This document shows positions 46,696 to 56,065 of a DNA stretch of 64,000 nt, in pieces. Source of the stretch: Thermoactinomyces daqus (GTDB lineage Bacteria; Bacillota; Bacilli; Thermoactinomycetales; Thermoactinomycetaceae). The position numbers were made by a program, and so were the translations under genes. Within the stretch, counting starts at the first letter, position 1. Every line of letters starts with the position of its first letter. The stretch is from NCBI RefSeq assembly GCF_000763315.1, contig NZ_JPST01000008.1, forward strand, positions 43,983-107,982. The letters run 5' to 3'. The notes beneath the pieces were generated by a model. The model had not been told where the DNA came from. It saw only the letters and a program-made list of their open reading frames with translations, and did no database searches.

Positions 46696-49035
46696 ATGAC
46701 AGATTTGTACATGATCACAGAACATGAGATTCGGCAATTCATGTTGGAAAAAGCATATAAACCACTTACGCTGGAGGAATTGATCGCCTCTTTTCAGATC
46801 GGCGAGGAAGATAGGGAAAGTTTTACTGCGTTGCTCGACAAAATGGAAGAGGACGGCGACATCGTCAAAACGAGAGCCAGTCGCTACGGGGTGCCGGAAC
46901 GCTTTAATCTGGTGCGGGGAACCTTGCAGGGTAGCACCAAAGGATTTGGGTTCGTGATTCCTGATCAGCCTGGCAGGCGCGATATCTACATCCATTTGAA
47001 CGACATGAACGGAGCGATGGACGGAGACCTCGTCCTCGCGCGGATTCATAAAGGCAAATCGGGCGACCGCCGCCCGGAAGGGGAAATCGTGCGCATCCTC
47101 AAGCGGAAGCTCGACAAAATCGTCGGTACCTTTACCCGTTTGTCCTCCCATTTCGGGTTTGTCATTCCGGACAACAAACGCATCGCCACCGATATTTTCA
47201 TCGCGCCGGAATTTCAGATGAATGCGCGTGACGGGCAAAAAGTCGTGGTCAAACTCCATCAAATCACGGGACGTCACAGTGCCGAAGGGGAGATTATCGA
47301 GATCTTGGGTCATAAAAACGACCCCGGCGTCGATATCCTCTCGATTATTCGCAAGCACGGTTTGCCGGAGGCGTTTCCCGAGGCCGTACTGAAAGAAGCC
47401 GAGGCGATCCCGGAGACGATCAGTGAAGAAGAAATCAAGGGCAGAAGAGATTTGCGCGAACGCCCGATGGTGACCATTGATGGCGAAGATGCCAAGGACC
47501 TCGATGATGCCGTTTCCGTCGAACGTTTGGAAAACGGCAATGTTAGGCTGGGCGTTCATATTGCCGATGTAAGCTACTATGTAAAAGAAGGGTCGGCTCT
47601 CGACCGGGAAGCTTATGAGCGCGGATGCAGCGTGTACCTCGTTGACCGCGTGATTCCGATGCTTCCCAAGCGGCTGTCCAACGGAATCTGCTCCCTGAAT
47701 CCGCAGGTAGACCGTCTGACCATGACCTGCGATATGGAATTGGACAGCGAAGGAAATGTTGTCAATTATGAGATCTATCCAAGTGTGATCCGTACCCGCG
47801 AGCGGATGACTTATTCCGACGTGAAAAAAATCGTGGTGGATGAAGACCCAGAACTGATCGCCCGCTACCAACCGCTCGTTGACGATTTCAGGCTGATGGC
47901 CGATTTGGCGATGACCCTGCGCCGCAAACGGATGAGGCGGGGGGCGATCGACTTTAACTTTGCCGAAGCCAAAGTGATTGTCGATGAAAAGGGAAAACCG
48001 GTGGATGTCGTGAAGCGCCCGCGTACCATCGCTGAACAACTGATCGAAGAGTTCATGCTGGCCGCCAATGAAACGGTCGCCGAGCACTTTTTCAACCTGG
48101 GTGTTCCCTTTGTCTACCGCATTCACGAAAATCCGGATGCCGAAAAGCTGAGAGCGTTTTATGAGTTTATCACCAGCTTCGGTTATTCCGTCAAAGGCAA
48201 GCCCGATCAGGTCAAACCCCATGCATTGCAAGCGTTGCTGGAAAAAGTGCAGGGGAAACCGGAAGAACATGTGATCAGCACGGTGATGCTCCGTTCAATG
48301 AAACAAGCCAAATACTCCGCGGAAAATATCGGCCATTTTGGATTGGCGGCACCGTTTTATTCGCATTTTACCTCCCCGATCCGCCGCTATCCCGATCTGC
48401 TGATTCACCGCGTCATCCGGGAAGTGTTGGCTAATGGTTTCCTGACGGCGGAGAGGATTGACCAATTGAATGAGTATCTGCCGGACGCCGCCCAGCAATC
48501 GTCCATCCGTGAACGGATTGCTGTCGATGCGGAACGGGAAACGCAGGACCTGAAAATGGCCGAATACATGATGGACAAGATCGGGAAAGAATATGACGGC
48601 ATCATCAGCAGTGTCACCTCGTTCGGCATCTTTGTCGAATTGCCCAATACGATTGAAGGGCTGGTTCATATCAGCTTCCTGACCGACGATTACTATCATT
48701 ACGATGAATCCACCTATTCCCTGATCGGCGAGCGTAGCGGACGCCTTCTGCGCATCGGGGATCGCGTCAGGATCAAAGTGAGCGGCGTCAATGTCGATGA
48801 GCGCAAAATCGATTTTGAACTTTTGGAGCATTACTCCGACGAACGGGCTCCGCTCAAAAAAGGGAAGAAAAAGAAAGCGAAAAGCAAGGGACGAAAAAGG
48901 GCAGCCGAAAGCGAAACGAAAGTGAAAAAAGGAAAAAAGGGAAAAACTTATGCCGTCGACCCATCCGACTTCATCAAACAGCAGAAGCCGGGAAAAAAAG
49001 GAAAAAAGAAAAAGAAGAAAAAAAAGAAGAAGTAG
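46696..49035 (+). CDS. rnr: Ribonuclease R
   Basis: 779 residues. Helical N-terminus, cold-shock domains (about 60-230, GSTKGFGFVIPD and SSHFGFVIPDNKR), RNB catalytic domain (about 250-580) with TIDGEDAKDLDDAVSV carrying the metal Asp residues, S1 domain (about 630-715, YDGIISSVTSFGIFVELPN) and a very basic tail ending in ten Lys. It degrades structured RNA 3' to 5' and works with SmpB-tmRNA. ATG 46696 follows GGGAG by nine bases; longer frames overlap est. Confidence 0.96.
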   Translation: MTDLYMITEHEIRQFMLEKAYKPLTLEELIASFQIGEEDRESFTALLDKMEEDGDIVKTRASRYGVPERFNLVRGTLQGSTKGFGFVIPDQPGRRDIYIHLNDMNGAMDGDLVLARIHKGKSGDRRPEGEIVRILKRKLDKIVGTFTRLSSHFGFVIPDNKRIATDIFIAPEFQMNARDGQKVVVKLHQITGRHSAEGEIIEILGHKNDPGVDILSIIRKHGLPEAFPEAVLKEAEAIPETISEEEIKGRRDLRERPMVTIDGEDAKDLDDAVSVERLENGNVRLGVHIADVSYYVKEGSALDREAYERGCSVYLVDRVIPMLPKRLSNGICSLNPQVDRLTMTCDMELDSEGNVVNYEIYPSVIRTRERMTYSDVKKIVVDEDPELIARYQPLVDDFRLMADLAMTLRRKRMRRGAIDFNFAEAKVIVDEKGKPVDVVKRPRTIAEQLIEEFMLAANETVAEHFFNLGVPFVYRIHENPDAEKLRAFYEFITSFGYSVKGKPDQVKPHALQALLEKVQGKPEEHVISTVMLRSMKQAKYSAENIGHFGLAAPFYSHFTSPIRRYPDLLIHRVIREVLANGFLTAERIDQLNEYLPDAAQQSSIRERIAVDAERETQDLKMAEYMMDKIGKEYDGIISSVTSFGIFVELPNTIEGLVHISFLTDDYYHYDESTYSLIGERSGRLLRIGDRVRIKVSGVNVDERKIDFELLEHYSDERAPLKKGKKKKAKSKGRKRAAESETKVKKGKKGKTYAVDPSDFIKQQKPGKKGKKKKKKKKKK

Positions 49036-49179
49036 TCCCGGCCTTAAGGGGGTTCCCTTGTCTTTTTGATACGGGAACCTCCCTTCAGACCGGATGGTAC
49101 TGAAAAATCCCATTGATTCGCTTCGACTTTCCTTGGTATAATAGAATCTACTGCGATTTCAGGGTTTGAGGTGGAAACG

Positions 49180-49647
49180 ATGGGAAACAAAGGGACCAAG
49201 GTGATTGCCAAGAACAAAAAAGCATACCATGATTACCACATCGAAGAGACCTTTGAAGCGGGAATCGTTCTCACCGGAACTGAAATCAAGTCGATTCGCC
49301 AGGGACGCGTCAACTTGAAAGACAGTTACGCGCGGATTGATCAAGGAGAGCTCTTCATCATCGGTATGCATATCAGCCCGTTTGAGCAGGGCAACCGCTT
49401 TAATGTCGATCCCACCCGCACCCGCAAGTTGCTTATGCACCGAAAGGAGATTGACAAGCTTCTAGGCCAAACCAAAATTAAGGGACTGACCCTCATCCCG
49501 CTCGACATTCACTTGCGCAACGGTTTTGCCAAAGTCCAGCTCGGTCTCGGACGAGGCAAGAAGCTCTATGACAAGCGGGCAACTGAGGCCAAACGCGATG
49601 CGGAGCGCATGATCCGCCGCAAGCTGAAGGAGCAAAATTTCCGTTAA
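49180..49647 (+). CDS. smpB: SsrA-binding protein SmpB
   Basis: 155 residues. [35 protein letters not shown] and the basic C-terminus [22 protein letters not shown]. It carries tmRNA to stalled ribosomes. ATG 49180 follows GAGGTGG by five bases. tmRNA itself follows 91 bases after the stop. Confidence 0.97.
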   Translation: MGNKGTKVIAKNKKAYHDYHIEETFEAGIVLTGTEIKSIRQGRVNLKDSYARIDQGELFIIGMHISPFEQGNRFNVDPTRTRKLLMHRKEIDKLLGQTKIKGLTLIPLDIHLRNGFAKVQLGLGRGKKLYDKRATEAKRDAERMIRRKLKEQNFR

Positions 49648-49664
49648 AAAAATAAAAAATACCC

Positions 49665-49693
49665 TTGCATGTTTTTCTACATGATGCTATAAT
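49665..49693 (+). promoter_or_regulatory. Promoter of tmRNA
   Basis: TTGCAT, 17 bases, TATAAT. Transcription would start near 49700 and the mature 5' end at 49739 would come from processing. Confidence 0.75.
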
Positions 49694-49738
49694 CTAAAAC
49701 TGTGATCATCGTTCACTTTGCTCGAAAAGTTGAATCTC

Positions 49739-50102
49739 GGGGGCGTTCTTGGGATTCGACGGGGATAGTTCGAGCGTCAGTAGCGAGCCGAGGGGCTGCG
49801 TTTCTCGTTAAACACGCGGAAGCCAAATGTAACTGGCAAACAAGAAAACTACGCTCTGGCTGCTTAATTAACCAGCCAGGACTCGCTTCTCCATCGCCTG
49901 TGTGGAGCTGCCGGGTCTCATAATCCAGCAGGCTAGCTGACCGATCGGCCGCTGATCGGAAGGCGAATTTCAAGCGGCTAGTCTTTAAAAGCGCCTGTCA
50001 CTGGGCAGTTTTAAAGGCGAATCTTCAATACAGTGACTGCGCTCGGAGAAGCTGGCGTGGCGATGTCTTCGGACAGCGGTTCGACTCCGCTCGCCTCCAC
50101 CA
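49739..50102 (+). ncRNA. ssrA: Transfer-messenger RNA
   Basis: 364 bases. The 5' GGGGGCG and 3' CGCCTCC pair as a tRNA acceptor, with encoded CCA. GGGATTCGACGGGGATAG and the T-arm TTCGACT are typical. The tag frame at 49835-49867 reads GKQENYALAA followed by TAA, so the full tag after the charged Ala is AGKQENYALAA. The AlaAla end is the usual protease signal. Confidence 0.96.
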
Positions 50103-50119
50103 AAATCCATAAGCAACAT

Positions 50120-50195
50120 GCTGGTGTAGCTCAGTTGGTAGAGCACTTCACTCGTAATGAAGGGGTCGCAGGTTCGAGTCCTGTCTCCAGCACCA
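50120..50195 (+). tRNA. trnT: tRNA-Thr (anticodon CGT)
   Basis: Cloverleaf with acceptor GCTGGTG/CTCCAGC (one mismatch at the sixth pair), anticodon stem CTTCA/TGAAG around loop CTCGTAA (anticodon CGT, reads ACG), T-arm GCAGG TTCGAGT CCTGT, and encoded CCA. It lies 17 bases after tmRNA. Confidence 0.95.
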
Positions 50196-50201
50196 AAGAG
50201 A

Positions 50202-50227
50202 AGCCCTTGGGAAACCAAGGGTTTTTT
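50202..50227 (+). terminator. Terminator of ssrA/tRNA-Thr
   Basis: CCCTTGG, GAAA, CCAAGGG, then T6. Confidence 0.85.
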
Positions 50228-50467
50228 GTATTATGGAAGTATTGGAAATAATGTTCTGATTGGTGATTTTAGTAATAATCAGGGAGATATTAATAGCGAT
50301 CTTGTTATTAACCCAGAGCTCGCATTAAGTAAGGATGAACTGGACGATATGGAAAGTATAAATGAGTATGACACAATTACCTATGAGTAATATATGGAAT
50401 ATAAAATAATTAAACTCACATGAATATGTGACGATCCATAATTGATCCCCTGAAAGCCTGCTTCATG

Positions 50468-50492
50468 AGCCGTCCACAAGGATGGCTTTTTC
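50468..50492 (+). terminator. Terminator hairpin
   Basis: AGCCGTCC, ACAA, GGATGGCT, then T4C. Confidence 0.7.
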
Positions 50493-50589
50493 TATTTAGG
50501 AACAAAAGATGCATTGATAGATTATGCTTCGTTTGGAGTTTTTATTTTCTGCGGGCGTAGATGAATTATCCAGACTTATCCTTGTTCCA

Positions 50590-50694
50590 TCATAATATAA
50601 CAGAAAATTCTGTCATCCACGACTGGTCTTCGCAGTTCATCACGAAAATCATCGGCTTTGGATAAGCGTATGCCCGTTTCCGTTTAATCATCAT
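50590..50694 (-). CDS. Possible 34-residue small protein
   Basis: The frame MMIKRKRAYAYPKPMIFVMN continues with CEDQSWMTEFSVIL. AAGGAG lies ten bases before the ATG. There is no family and no other support; it could be chance. It is divergent from the nitric oxide reductase gene. Confidence 0.3.
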   Translation of the reverse strand: MMIKRKRAYAYPKPMIFVMNCEDQSWMTEFSVIL

Positions 50695-50790
50695 GTGAAA
50701 TGTTCTCCTTCTTATCCCTTCTTTTATGACAAACTGTGATTGTGCGATAAGCGGGAGCAAATGCATTTGCCTGATGGAATGAGGCAAATT

Positions 50791-50833
50791 TTGAATAGTG
50801 AGCGATATCGCTGCGAAAAATATTCACGAATAT
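50791..50833. promoter_or_regulatory. Operator-like palindromes upstream of nitric oxide reductase
   Basis: TTGAAT (50791-50796) could be a -35. The perfect palindrome AGCGATATCGCT (50801-50812) and a second dyad ATATTC-AC-GAATAT (50820-50833) follow, 40-70 bases before the start codon. They could bind an NO- or oxygen-responsive regulator; none is identified. Confidence 0.45.
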
Positions 50834-50870
50834 CCAAGTTGTCAACTGCAGGTTGATGGAGGTGTAATTA

Positions 50871-53153
50871 ATGAATCTTACCAGGCTTTGGGTAAGTTTG
50901 GCACTTGTATTCATCATTTCATTCGCCATTCTCGGGTATTACGGTGGAGAGATTTATCATACAATGCCTCCTATTCCCAAACGAGTGATGACCAGTGCTG
51001 GTAACGTGCTGTTTACTGAAAAAGAGATTAAGGACGGTCAAAACGTTTGGCAGTCTATGGGCGGACAGGAAGTTGGAACAGTCTGGGGGCATGGAGCATA
51101 TGTGGCGCCGGACTGGACTGCTGACTGGTTGCATCGGGAATCCATGTGGATTCTCAACAGATATGCGTTGAATCAATATGGAAAAGCCTACAACGCGCTG
51201 GATGATGAAAAAAGAGCGATGCTCAGGACCAGATTGAAAAAAGAAATGAGAACCAACACTTATCATCCGAACACTGGAGACTTGGTGATCTCCCCCATAC
51301 GGGCGCAGGCAATTGCAGCCACGAGCAAACATTACACTGCCTTATTTGGCAACGATCCAAAACTGGATCATTTGCGTGACGACTACGCCATACCCCGCGG
51401 AACAATCAAAGATCCACAGCGGATGAAAGCCCTTAACGCCTTTTTCTTCTGGGCGGCTTGGGCTTGTGCAACCAATCGTCCGGGCAGCAACATTACTTAC
51501 ACGAATAACTGGCCCCATGAACCTTTAATCGGGAATGTGGCAACCGGATCGATGGTGATCTGGTCTGTGGTCAGCTTTGTTCTGCTGCTGGCCGGCATAG
51601 GCGCACTGGCTTGGTATTATGCCAAACAAAAACACGTCGAATTGGAAGAGACCTTTCCTGAAAAGGACCCATTGCTCGCCTTGTCGCCGACTCCTTCGAT
51701 GAAATCAATAGTCAAGTATTTTTGGTTGGTCGCTGTTTTGATGGTCGTTCAGGTTGGCCTTGGAGCGATCACTGCCCATTATCAGGTGGAAGGAGCGGGT
51801 TTCTACGGAATTCCGATTGCAAAATGGATCCCTTACTCCTTAACGCGTACGTGGCACACCCAATTGGCGATTTTTTGGATTGCAACTGCTTGGATTGCAA
51901 CCGGATTGTTTGTGGCTCCGGCAGTCTCCGGTCGTGAACCAAAATACCAACGTTTTTTTGTAAACTTTCTTTTTGTAAGTTTGTTGATTATTGTTGTCGG
52001 TTCAATGGTCGGACAGTGGTTTGCAATACGGCAACGTCTTGGATTGAATACAAACTTCTGGTTTGGACATCAGGGGTATGAATATACGGACCTCGGACGA
52101 TTCTGGCAATTGTTCCTGGCCGTCGGACTTTTCCTCTGGTTGTTCCTGATGGCACGCGGGATTTGGCCTGCGCTGAGAAAGAAAAAAGACGACAGGCATC
52201 TGCTCATTCTGTTTTTGATTGCCTCCACCGCGATTCCTGTGTTTTATGTTCCGGCACTGATGTGGGGACAGCATACTCATTTGGCAATTGCCGAGTACTG
52301 GCGTTGGTGGGTGGTGCATCTGTGGGTAGAAGGGTTTTTTGAAGTATTTGCAACTGTGGTGATCGCCTTTCTGTTCACACGTATGGGATTGTTGCGAGTC
52401 TCAACGGCCACCGCTTCCGTTCTTTTTTCGACGATTATCTTTTTATTCGGTGGAATCATCGGCACGTTCCACCATTTATATTTCAGCGGAACGCCTATCG
52501 GAGTTTTGGCTTTCGGGGCCACTTTCAGTGCACTTGAGGTAGTTCCGTTGGTATTGATTGGTTTTGAGGCATATGAGAATTTGACCCTTTCCCGTGCCCG
52601 TCCCTGGGTAGCGGCATACAAGTGGCCGATTTACTACTTTGTGGCCGTTGCTTTTTGGAACCTTGTGGGCGCCGGATTATTCGGATTTTTTATCAATCCT
52701 CCGATTGCGCTTTACTTTATGCAAGGACTCAACACCACACCCGTGCACGGACATACGGCACTGTTCGGGGTGTACGGCATGTTGGGAATAGGGCTTATGC
52801 TGTTTTGTTTGCGGGGATTGACCAAACAACGCGTGTGGAAAACAAAGGCTCTCGCTTTCTCGTTCTGGGCGATCAATATCGGGCTGGCATTGATGGTTCT
52901 GCTGAGTCTGATCCCGATCGGCTTGATGCAGACATTGGCAAGCGTGGAACACGGCACGTGGTATGCCCGTTCGGCCGAATTCATGTCACGGGGCATCATT
53001 CACAAGTTCGTATGGCTTCGGATAATCGGGGACACCGTATTTACGATTGGTGTGCTGGTACTCGGCTGGTTTATTCTCGGGTTAAAAACCGGGTGGTCTC
53101 TTACCGGTGAACAACTGCACTTTGGCAAGAAAAACGAGATTGATGCAAAATAG
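50871..53153 (+). CDS. norB: Quinol-dependent nitric oxide reductase (qNor)
   Basis: 760 residues: an N-terminal periplasmic-type domain (about 30-220; GQNVWQSMGGQEVGTVWGHG), then about 13 membrane helices of the haem-copper oxidase type. Haem and iron ligand His occur in RTWHTQLAIFW, WVVHLWVEGFFEV, GTFHHLYFSG and GHTALFGVYG. The N-terminal fusion marks the quinol-oxidising single-subunit form. It reduces NO to N2O, for detoxification or denitrification. GATGGAGGTG precedes the ATG. No nirK/nirS lies nearby. Confidence 0.95.
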   Translation: MNLTRLWVSLALVFIISFAILGYYGGEIYHTMPPIPKRVMTSAGNVLFTEKEIKDGQNVWQSMGGQEVGTVWGHGAYVAPDWTADWLHRESMWILNRYALNQYGKAYNALDDEKRAMLRTRLKKEMRTNTYHPNTGDLVISPIRAQAIAATSKHYTALFGNDPKLDHLRDDYAIPRGTIKDPQRMKALNAFFFWAAWACATNRPGSNITYTNNWPHEPLIGNVATGSMVIWSVVSFVLLLAGIGALAWYYAKQKHVELEETFPEKDPLLALSPTPSMKSIVKYFWLVAVLMVVQVGLGAITAHYQVEGAGFYGIPIAKWIPYSLTRTWHTQLAIFWIATAWIATGLFVAPAVSGREPKYQRFFVNFLFVSLLIIVVGSMVGQWFAIRQRLGLNTNFWFGHQGYEYTDLGRFWQLFLAVGLFLWLFLMARGIWPALRKKKDDRHLLILFLIASTAIPVFYVPALMWGQHTHLAIAEYWRWWVVHLWVEGFFEVFATVVIAFLFTRMGLLRVSTATASVLFSTIIFLFGGIIGTFHHLYFSGTPIGVLAFGATFSALEVVPLVLIGFEAYENLTLSRARPWVAAYKWPIYYFVAVAFWNLVGAGLFGFFINPPIALYFMQGLNTTPVHGHTALFGVYGMLGIGLMLFCLRGLTKQRVWKTKALAFSFWAINIGLALMVLLSLIPIGLMQTLASVEHGTWYARSAEFMSRGIIHKFVWLRIIGDTVFTIGVLVLGWFILGLKTGWSLTGEQLHFGKKNEIDAK

Positions 53154-53603
53154 CCATTTGCACATGTTACAGCCGGTGCATAATTCGCTCTCCAGCATAT
53201 TCGGTGAAGGTATCCCCAATCCGAAGTGCGAGAGAGCCTTTTCATTCCGGCGGTTGATTTCTTTATCTGTAAAACCGGGGAACGACTGTACATGCAAAAG
53301 TTTACATGCACTTACAGCGGTCGTAGCCAAAATCAACAACGATCCATAATTCCCTAAGTGAAATAGTTGGCTCAATACCTTGGAAAAACTAAATAACAAA
53401 TGCCATTTATACGTTACAAATAGTTGTACTTCCCAAATAATGAAACCTGTGATGAAAGCATGAAAAAGCGTTTTACGGATGGGATAAAAAACAGCGAATA
53501 TCGCCCCTCTCAACAACGTCATCTGCCACACATTATATAGATTCCCAACCCATATTACGCAGCCGGTGAGTAGAAAAATGAAAGAAGATTTGCTCCAGTC
53601 CAT
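53082..53603 (-). CDS. Membrane protein of unknown function
   Basis: 173 residues with about four hydrophobic helices and a Cys-rich C-terminal segment ELCTGCNMCKWLFC that could bind metal or a cluster. The 3' end overlaps the nitric oxide reductase gene tail-to-tail by 72 bases, so the last 24 residues are antisense to it. It starts 18 bases after the MFS gene and is likely co-transcribed with it. Family not recognised. Confidence 0.5.
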   Translation of the reverse strand: MDWSKSSFIFLLTGCVIWVGNLYNVWQMTLLRGAIFAVFYPIRKTLFHAFITGFIIWEVQLFVTYKWHLLFSFSKVLSQLFHLGNYGSLLILATTAVSACKLLHVQSFPGFTDKEINRRNEKALSHFGLGIPSPNMLESELCTGCNMCKWLFCINLVFLAKVQLFTGKRPPGF

Positions 53604-53621
53604 TTTTATTTACCCCATTCA

Positions 53622-54866
53622 TCACACGGTTTCCATCTCTGTACTTTCCTTCTTGTTAACCTGAAAACGACGGACAAAGGGAAACAGAAACACAATAACT
53701 GCCGAGATCATTTCCAGCAAACCTGCATACAAAAAGATTGATTGCGGTCCGGTCCATTTCATTGCCCAACCTGCCAAAGCTTGAGAAATAGGCTGAGAAC
53801 CGGTCATTACCAATATCATCACGCTTAAAACGCGTCCAAACATTTTTCTGGGAATAATTGAATGGTTGACGCTCGGCGCAATCACGTTAACCGCTGTTTC
53901 CTGGAAACCGATCAGCATAAAGAGAAAGATCACAAGCCAAAAATGATCCACAAAACTTACCAAAAGTAAAATTACTCCTTGAAAAAAACAGGTGTACAAC
54001 GTCATAACCGGTCGGGGATTGGTAATCATGATGACGGAAAAGAGCAACGCGCCAATAAAGCCACCAATACCGATCGCCGTAGTCATCCATCCGAACCCTA
54101 ACACACCAAAACCCAAATTCTTCGCGAGAAAAGGAATGCTAACATTGATTGTACTCACGGCGGCATTGGCAAAAAGCGCAAAAACCGCCATGGTAAAAAT
54201 AATGGGAGTCGTTATAAAGTATCGAATTCCTTCTACAAAACTAGACCATAGTTTTTCTTTCGGTTCTTTGTCTTTCTCCTGTACCTCCCGAAACCTTGTC
54301 CCCATCAACAGAAGCCCGGGTATAATAAAAGCAACTCCGTTTAATGCAATAGCCGAAACACCTCCTGTGAATTTGACAAACCATGCGCCAATGGCGGGAC
54401 CTATCACAGCGGATATTTGTGTTGCAATGGTCAGAACGCTAAGAGATTGACTGTAGTATTTTTTTTCTACGATCTGAATCCGGCAAGTAATGGCGGCCGG
54501 TTCTGAAAGGGCATCCACCATGCCGAAGACAATACCCATTATGTAAAATACCCAAAGGGGGGGAGAACCTTGAAGTCTAATCAGAACGAAGAGAAACATG
54601 ATTCCCCCTCTGATCCAATCCGACGCGATCAACAAGTTCTTGGCCTTGAATCGGTCGACAATCACACCACTGAACAGGATGAATATCAATTTGGACATAC
54701 CCAACAAAAAGAGATAGGTACCCACCACCGCGGAAGATCCAGTGGATTCAACGAGCATCCAAGTCAACACGATAGTAAAAATGGCCCCACCGAGTGAGGA
54801 CACCCAAATGGAACTTAAATAAAACAGAAAATTAATGTTTCTGAATATACTCCAATCAATATTCAT
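53622..54866 (-). CDS. MFS transporter
   Basis: 414 residues with about 12 membrane helices in two halves and the MFS loop motif GVIVDRFKAKNLLIASDWIRG between helices 2 and 3. It resembles MFS_3/drug-export types (macrolide efflux-like). The direction is probably export; the substrate is unknown. AAGGGAGGGG lies six bases before the ATG. Confidence 0.88.
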   Translation of the reverse strand: MNIDWSIFRNINFLFYLSSIWVSSLGGAIFTIVLTWMLVESTGSSAVVGTYLFLLGMSKLIFILFSGVIVDRFKAKNLLIASDWIRGGIMFLFVLIRLQGSPPLWVFYIMGIVFGMVDALSEPAAITCRIQIVEKKYYSQSLSVLTIATQISAVIGPAIGAWFVKFTGGVSAIALNGVAFIIPGLLLMGTRFREVQEKDKEPKEKLWSSFVEGIRYFITTPIIFTMAVFALFANAAVSTINVSIPFLAKNLGFGVLGFGWMTTAIGIGGFIGALLFSVIMITNPRPVMTLYTCFFQGVILLLVSFVDHFWLVIFLFMLIGFQETAVNVIAPSVNHSIIPRKMFGRVLSVMILVMTGSQPISQALAGWAMKWTGPQSIFLYAGLLEMISAVIVFLFPFVRRFQVNKKESTEMETV

Positions 54867-55003
54867 TTTATACCCCTCCCTTCATCTGTAGTGATTCGGT
54901 AATAACCGCTGAAAAAATTCAGCCAAATTCAACGGAGCTTTCTTCCTGAACTTGCCGATAAAATGCAGACTATCCTTAAGGAGGCAACCTTTTTCCGTTG
55001 TCA

Positions 55004-55028
55004 CAAAAAAAGTGAGCCGAAGCCCACT
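55004..55028 (-). terminator. Terminator of purU
   Basis: Minus strand AGTGGGC, TTCG, GCTCACT, then T6 or more, ten bases after the purU stop. Confidence 0.85.
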
Positions 55029-55038
55029 CAATCCGGTG

Positions 55039-55926
55039 CTAACGAAACACGATGGTTTTGTTTCCGTGCACCAGGACTTGATCATTTAAATGCCATTGCA
55101 CTGCCCGGGCCAGTACCATTCGTTCCACGTCTCTGCCGATTCGTTTTAAATCTTCAACTTGATGTCGATGGTCAACCCGCTGTACATCCTGTTCGATGAT
55201 GGGGCCTTGATCCAGTTCCTCCGTGACATAATGAGCGGTGGCTCCGATGATTTTAACTCCCCGGTCATAAGCCTGGTGATACGGCTTCCCTCCTGCAAAA
55301 GCGGGGAGGAAAGAGTGATGGATGTTAATGATTTGATTTTGGTAGCGGTCGATGATGTCCGGGGGAATGATCTGCATATAACGGGCGAGAACAATGGTGT
55401 CGATTCGCCCTTTTTCCAACAGTTCCAGATGAATGCGGGTGGCATGGTCACGGTTTTCTTTGCTGAACGGGACATGGTAATACGGGATTCCGAACGGTGC
55501 GACAATCGCTTCCATGTTCGGGTGATTGCTGATCACCATGGCAATGTCCGCGTATAATTCGCCGATGCTCCAGCGCCAGAGGATTTCGCGCAAACAGTGA
55601 TCTTCTTTGGAAACGAACACGGCCATTTTTTGTTTTTTGGCGGCAGGGGTGATTCGCCAGTTCATGTCAAACGAATTGGCAATTGGCGAAAATCGTTCGC
55701 GCAAGGTTTCGATTTGCCGTGTCAAATTCGGCAACTGGAACTCGACACGCATGAAAAAGAACCCGCCTTCGGGATCAGTGGTGTATTGATGCGAATCGAC
55801 AATATTGGCCCCTTGTTCATGTAAAAAACGTGATACGGCAGCAATGATGCCGGGGCGGTCGGAACAGGAGATTAAAAGCCTTCCCAGTTTTTCTCTGGAT
55901 GGATGTGTTTCTGTGACTGCGTGCAT
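55039..55926 (-). CDS. purU: Formyltetrahydrofolate deformylase
   Basis: 295 residues. N-terminal ACT domain (about 18-95, LLISCSDRPGIIAAVSRFLHEQGANI), then a formyltransferase-like domain with IVLARYMQIIPP, the catalytic HHSFLPAFAGGKPYHQA and GATAHYVTEELDQGPII. It hydrolyses 10-formyl-THF to formate and THF, balancing one-carbon pools. ATG 55926 follows GAAGGAG by nine bases. It is a single gene. Confidence 0.95.
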   Translation of the reverse strand: MHAVTETHPSREKLGRLLISCSDRPGIIAAVSRFLHEQGANIVDSHQYTTDPEGGFFFMRVEFQLPNLTRQIETLRERFSPIANSFDMNWRITPAAKKQKMAVFVSKEDHCLREILWRWSIGELYADIAMVISNHPNMEAIVAPFGIPYYHVPFSKENRDHATRIHLELLEKGRIDTIVLARYMQIIPPDIIDRYQNQIINIHHSFLPAFAGGKPYHQAYDRGVKIIGATAHYVTEELDQGPIIEQDVQRVDHRHQVEDLKRIGRDVERMVLARAVQWHLNDQVLVHGNKTIVFR

Positions 55927-56065
55927 GTAACGTGACTCCTTCAAGATTCATTTATGTACCGGAGGGATGAATAATGGCTCAGTAATGTTTTAGGCGGTAT
56001 TGTACTATATATTTCCTTTTGTGTCGAGAAGATCTTTCATTTCCCTGAAGGAAGCCGGTCGCTTC

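Larger units (their letters stand above)
50196..50589 (+). other. Region after tRNA-Thr without a supported gene
   Basis: Two terminators (50202-50227 and 50468-50492). Between them an open frame ending at 50390 reads GNNVLIGDFSNNQGDINSDL and then LVINPELALSKDELDDMESI, but its only start lies inside the first terminator. It may be a remnant of a gene. Confidence 0.35.

Noticed and set aside
50120..50200. Phage attachment site at tmRNA/tRNA-Thr
   Set aside because: No integrase and no second copy of the tRNA 3' end were seen in the window.
50157..50390. Small gene after tRNA-Thr
   Set aside because: The only start lies within the tRNA or the terminator, and there is no ribosome site.
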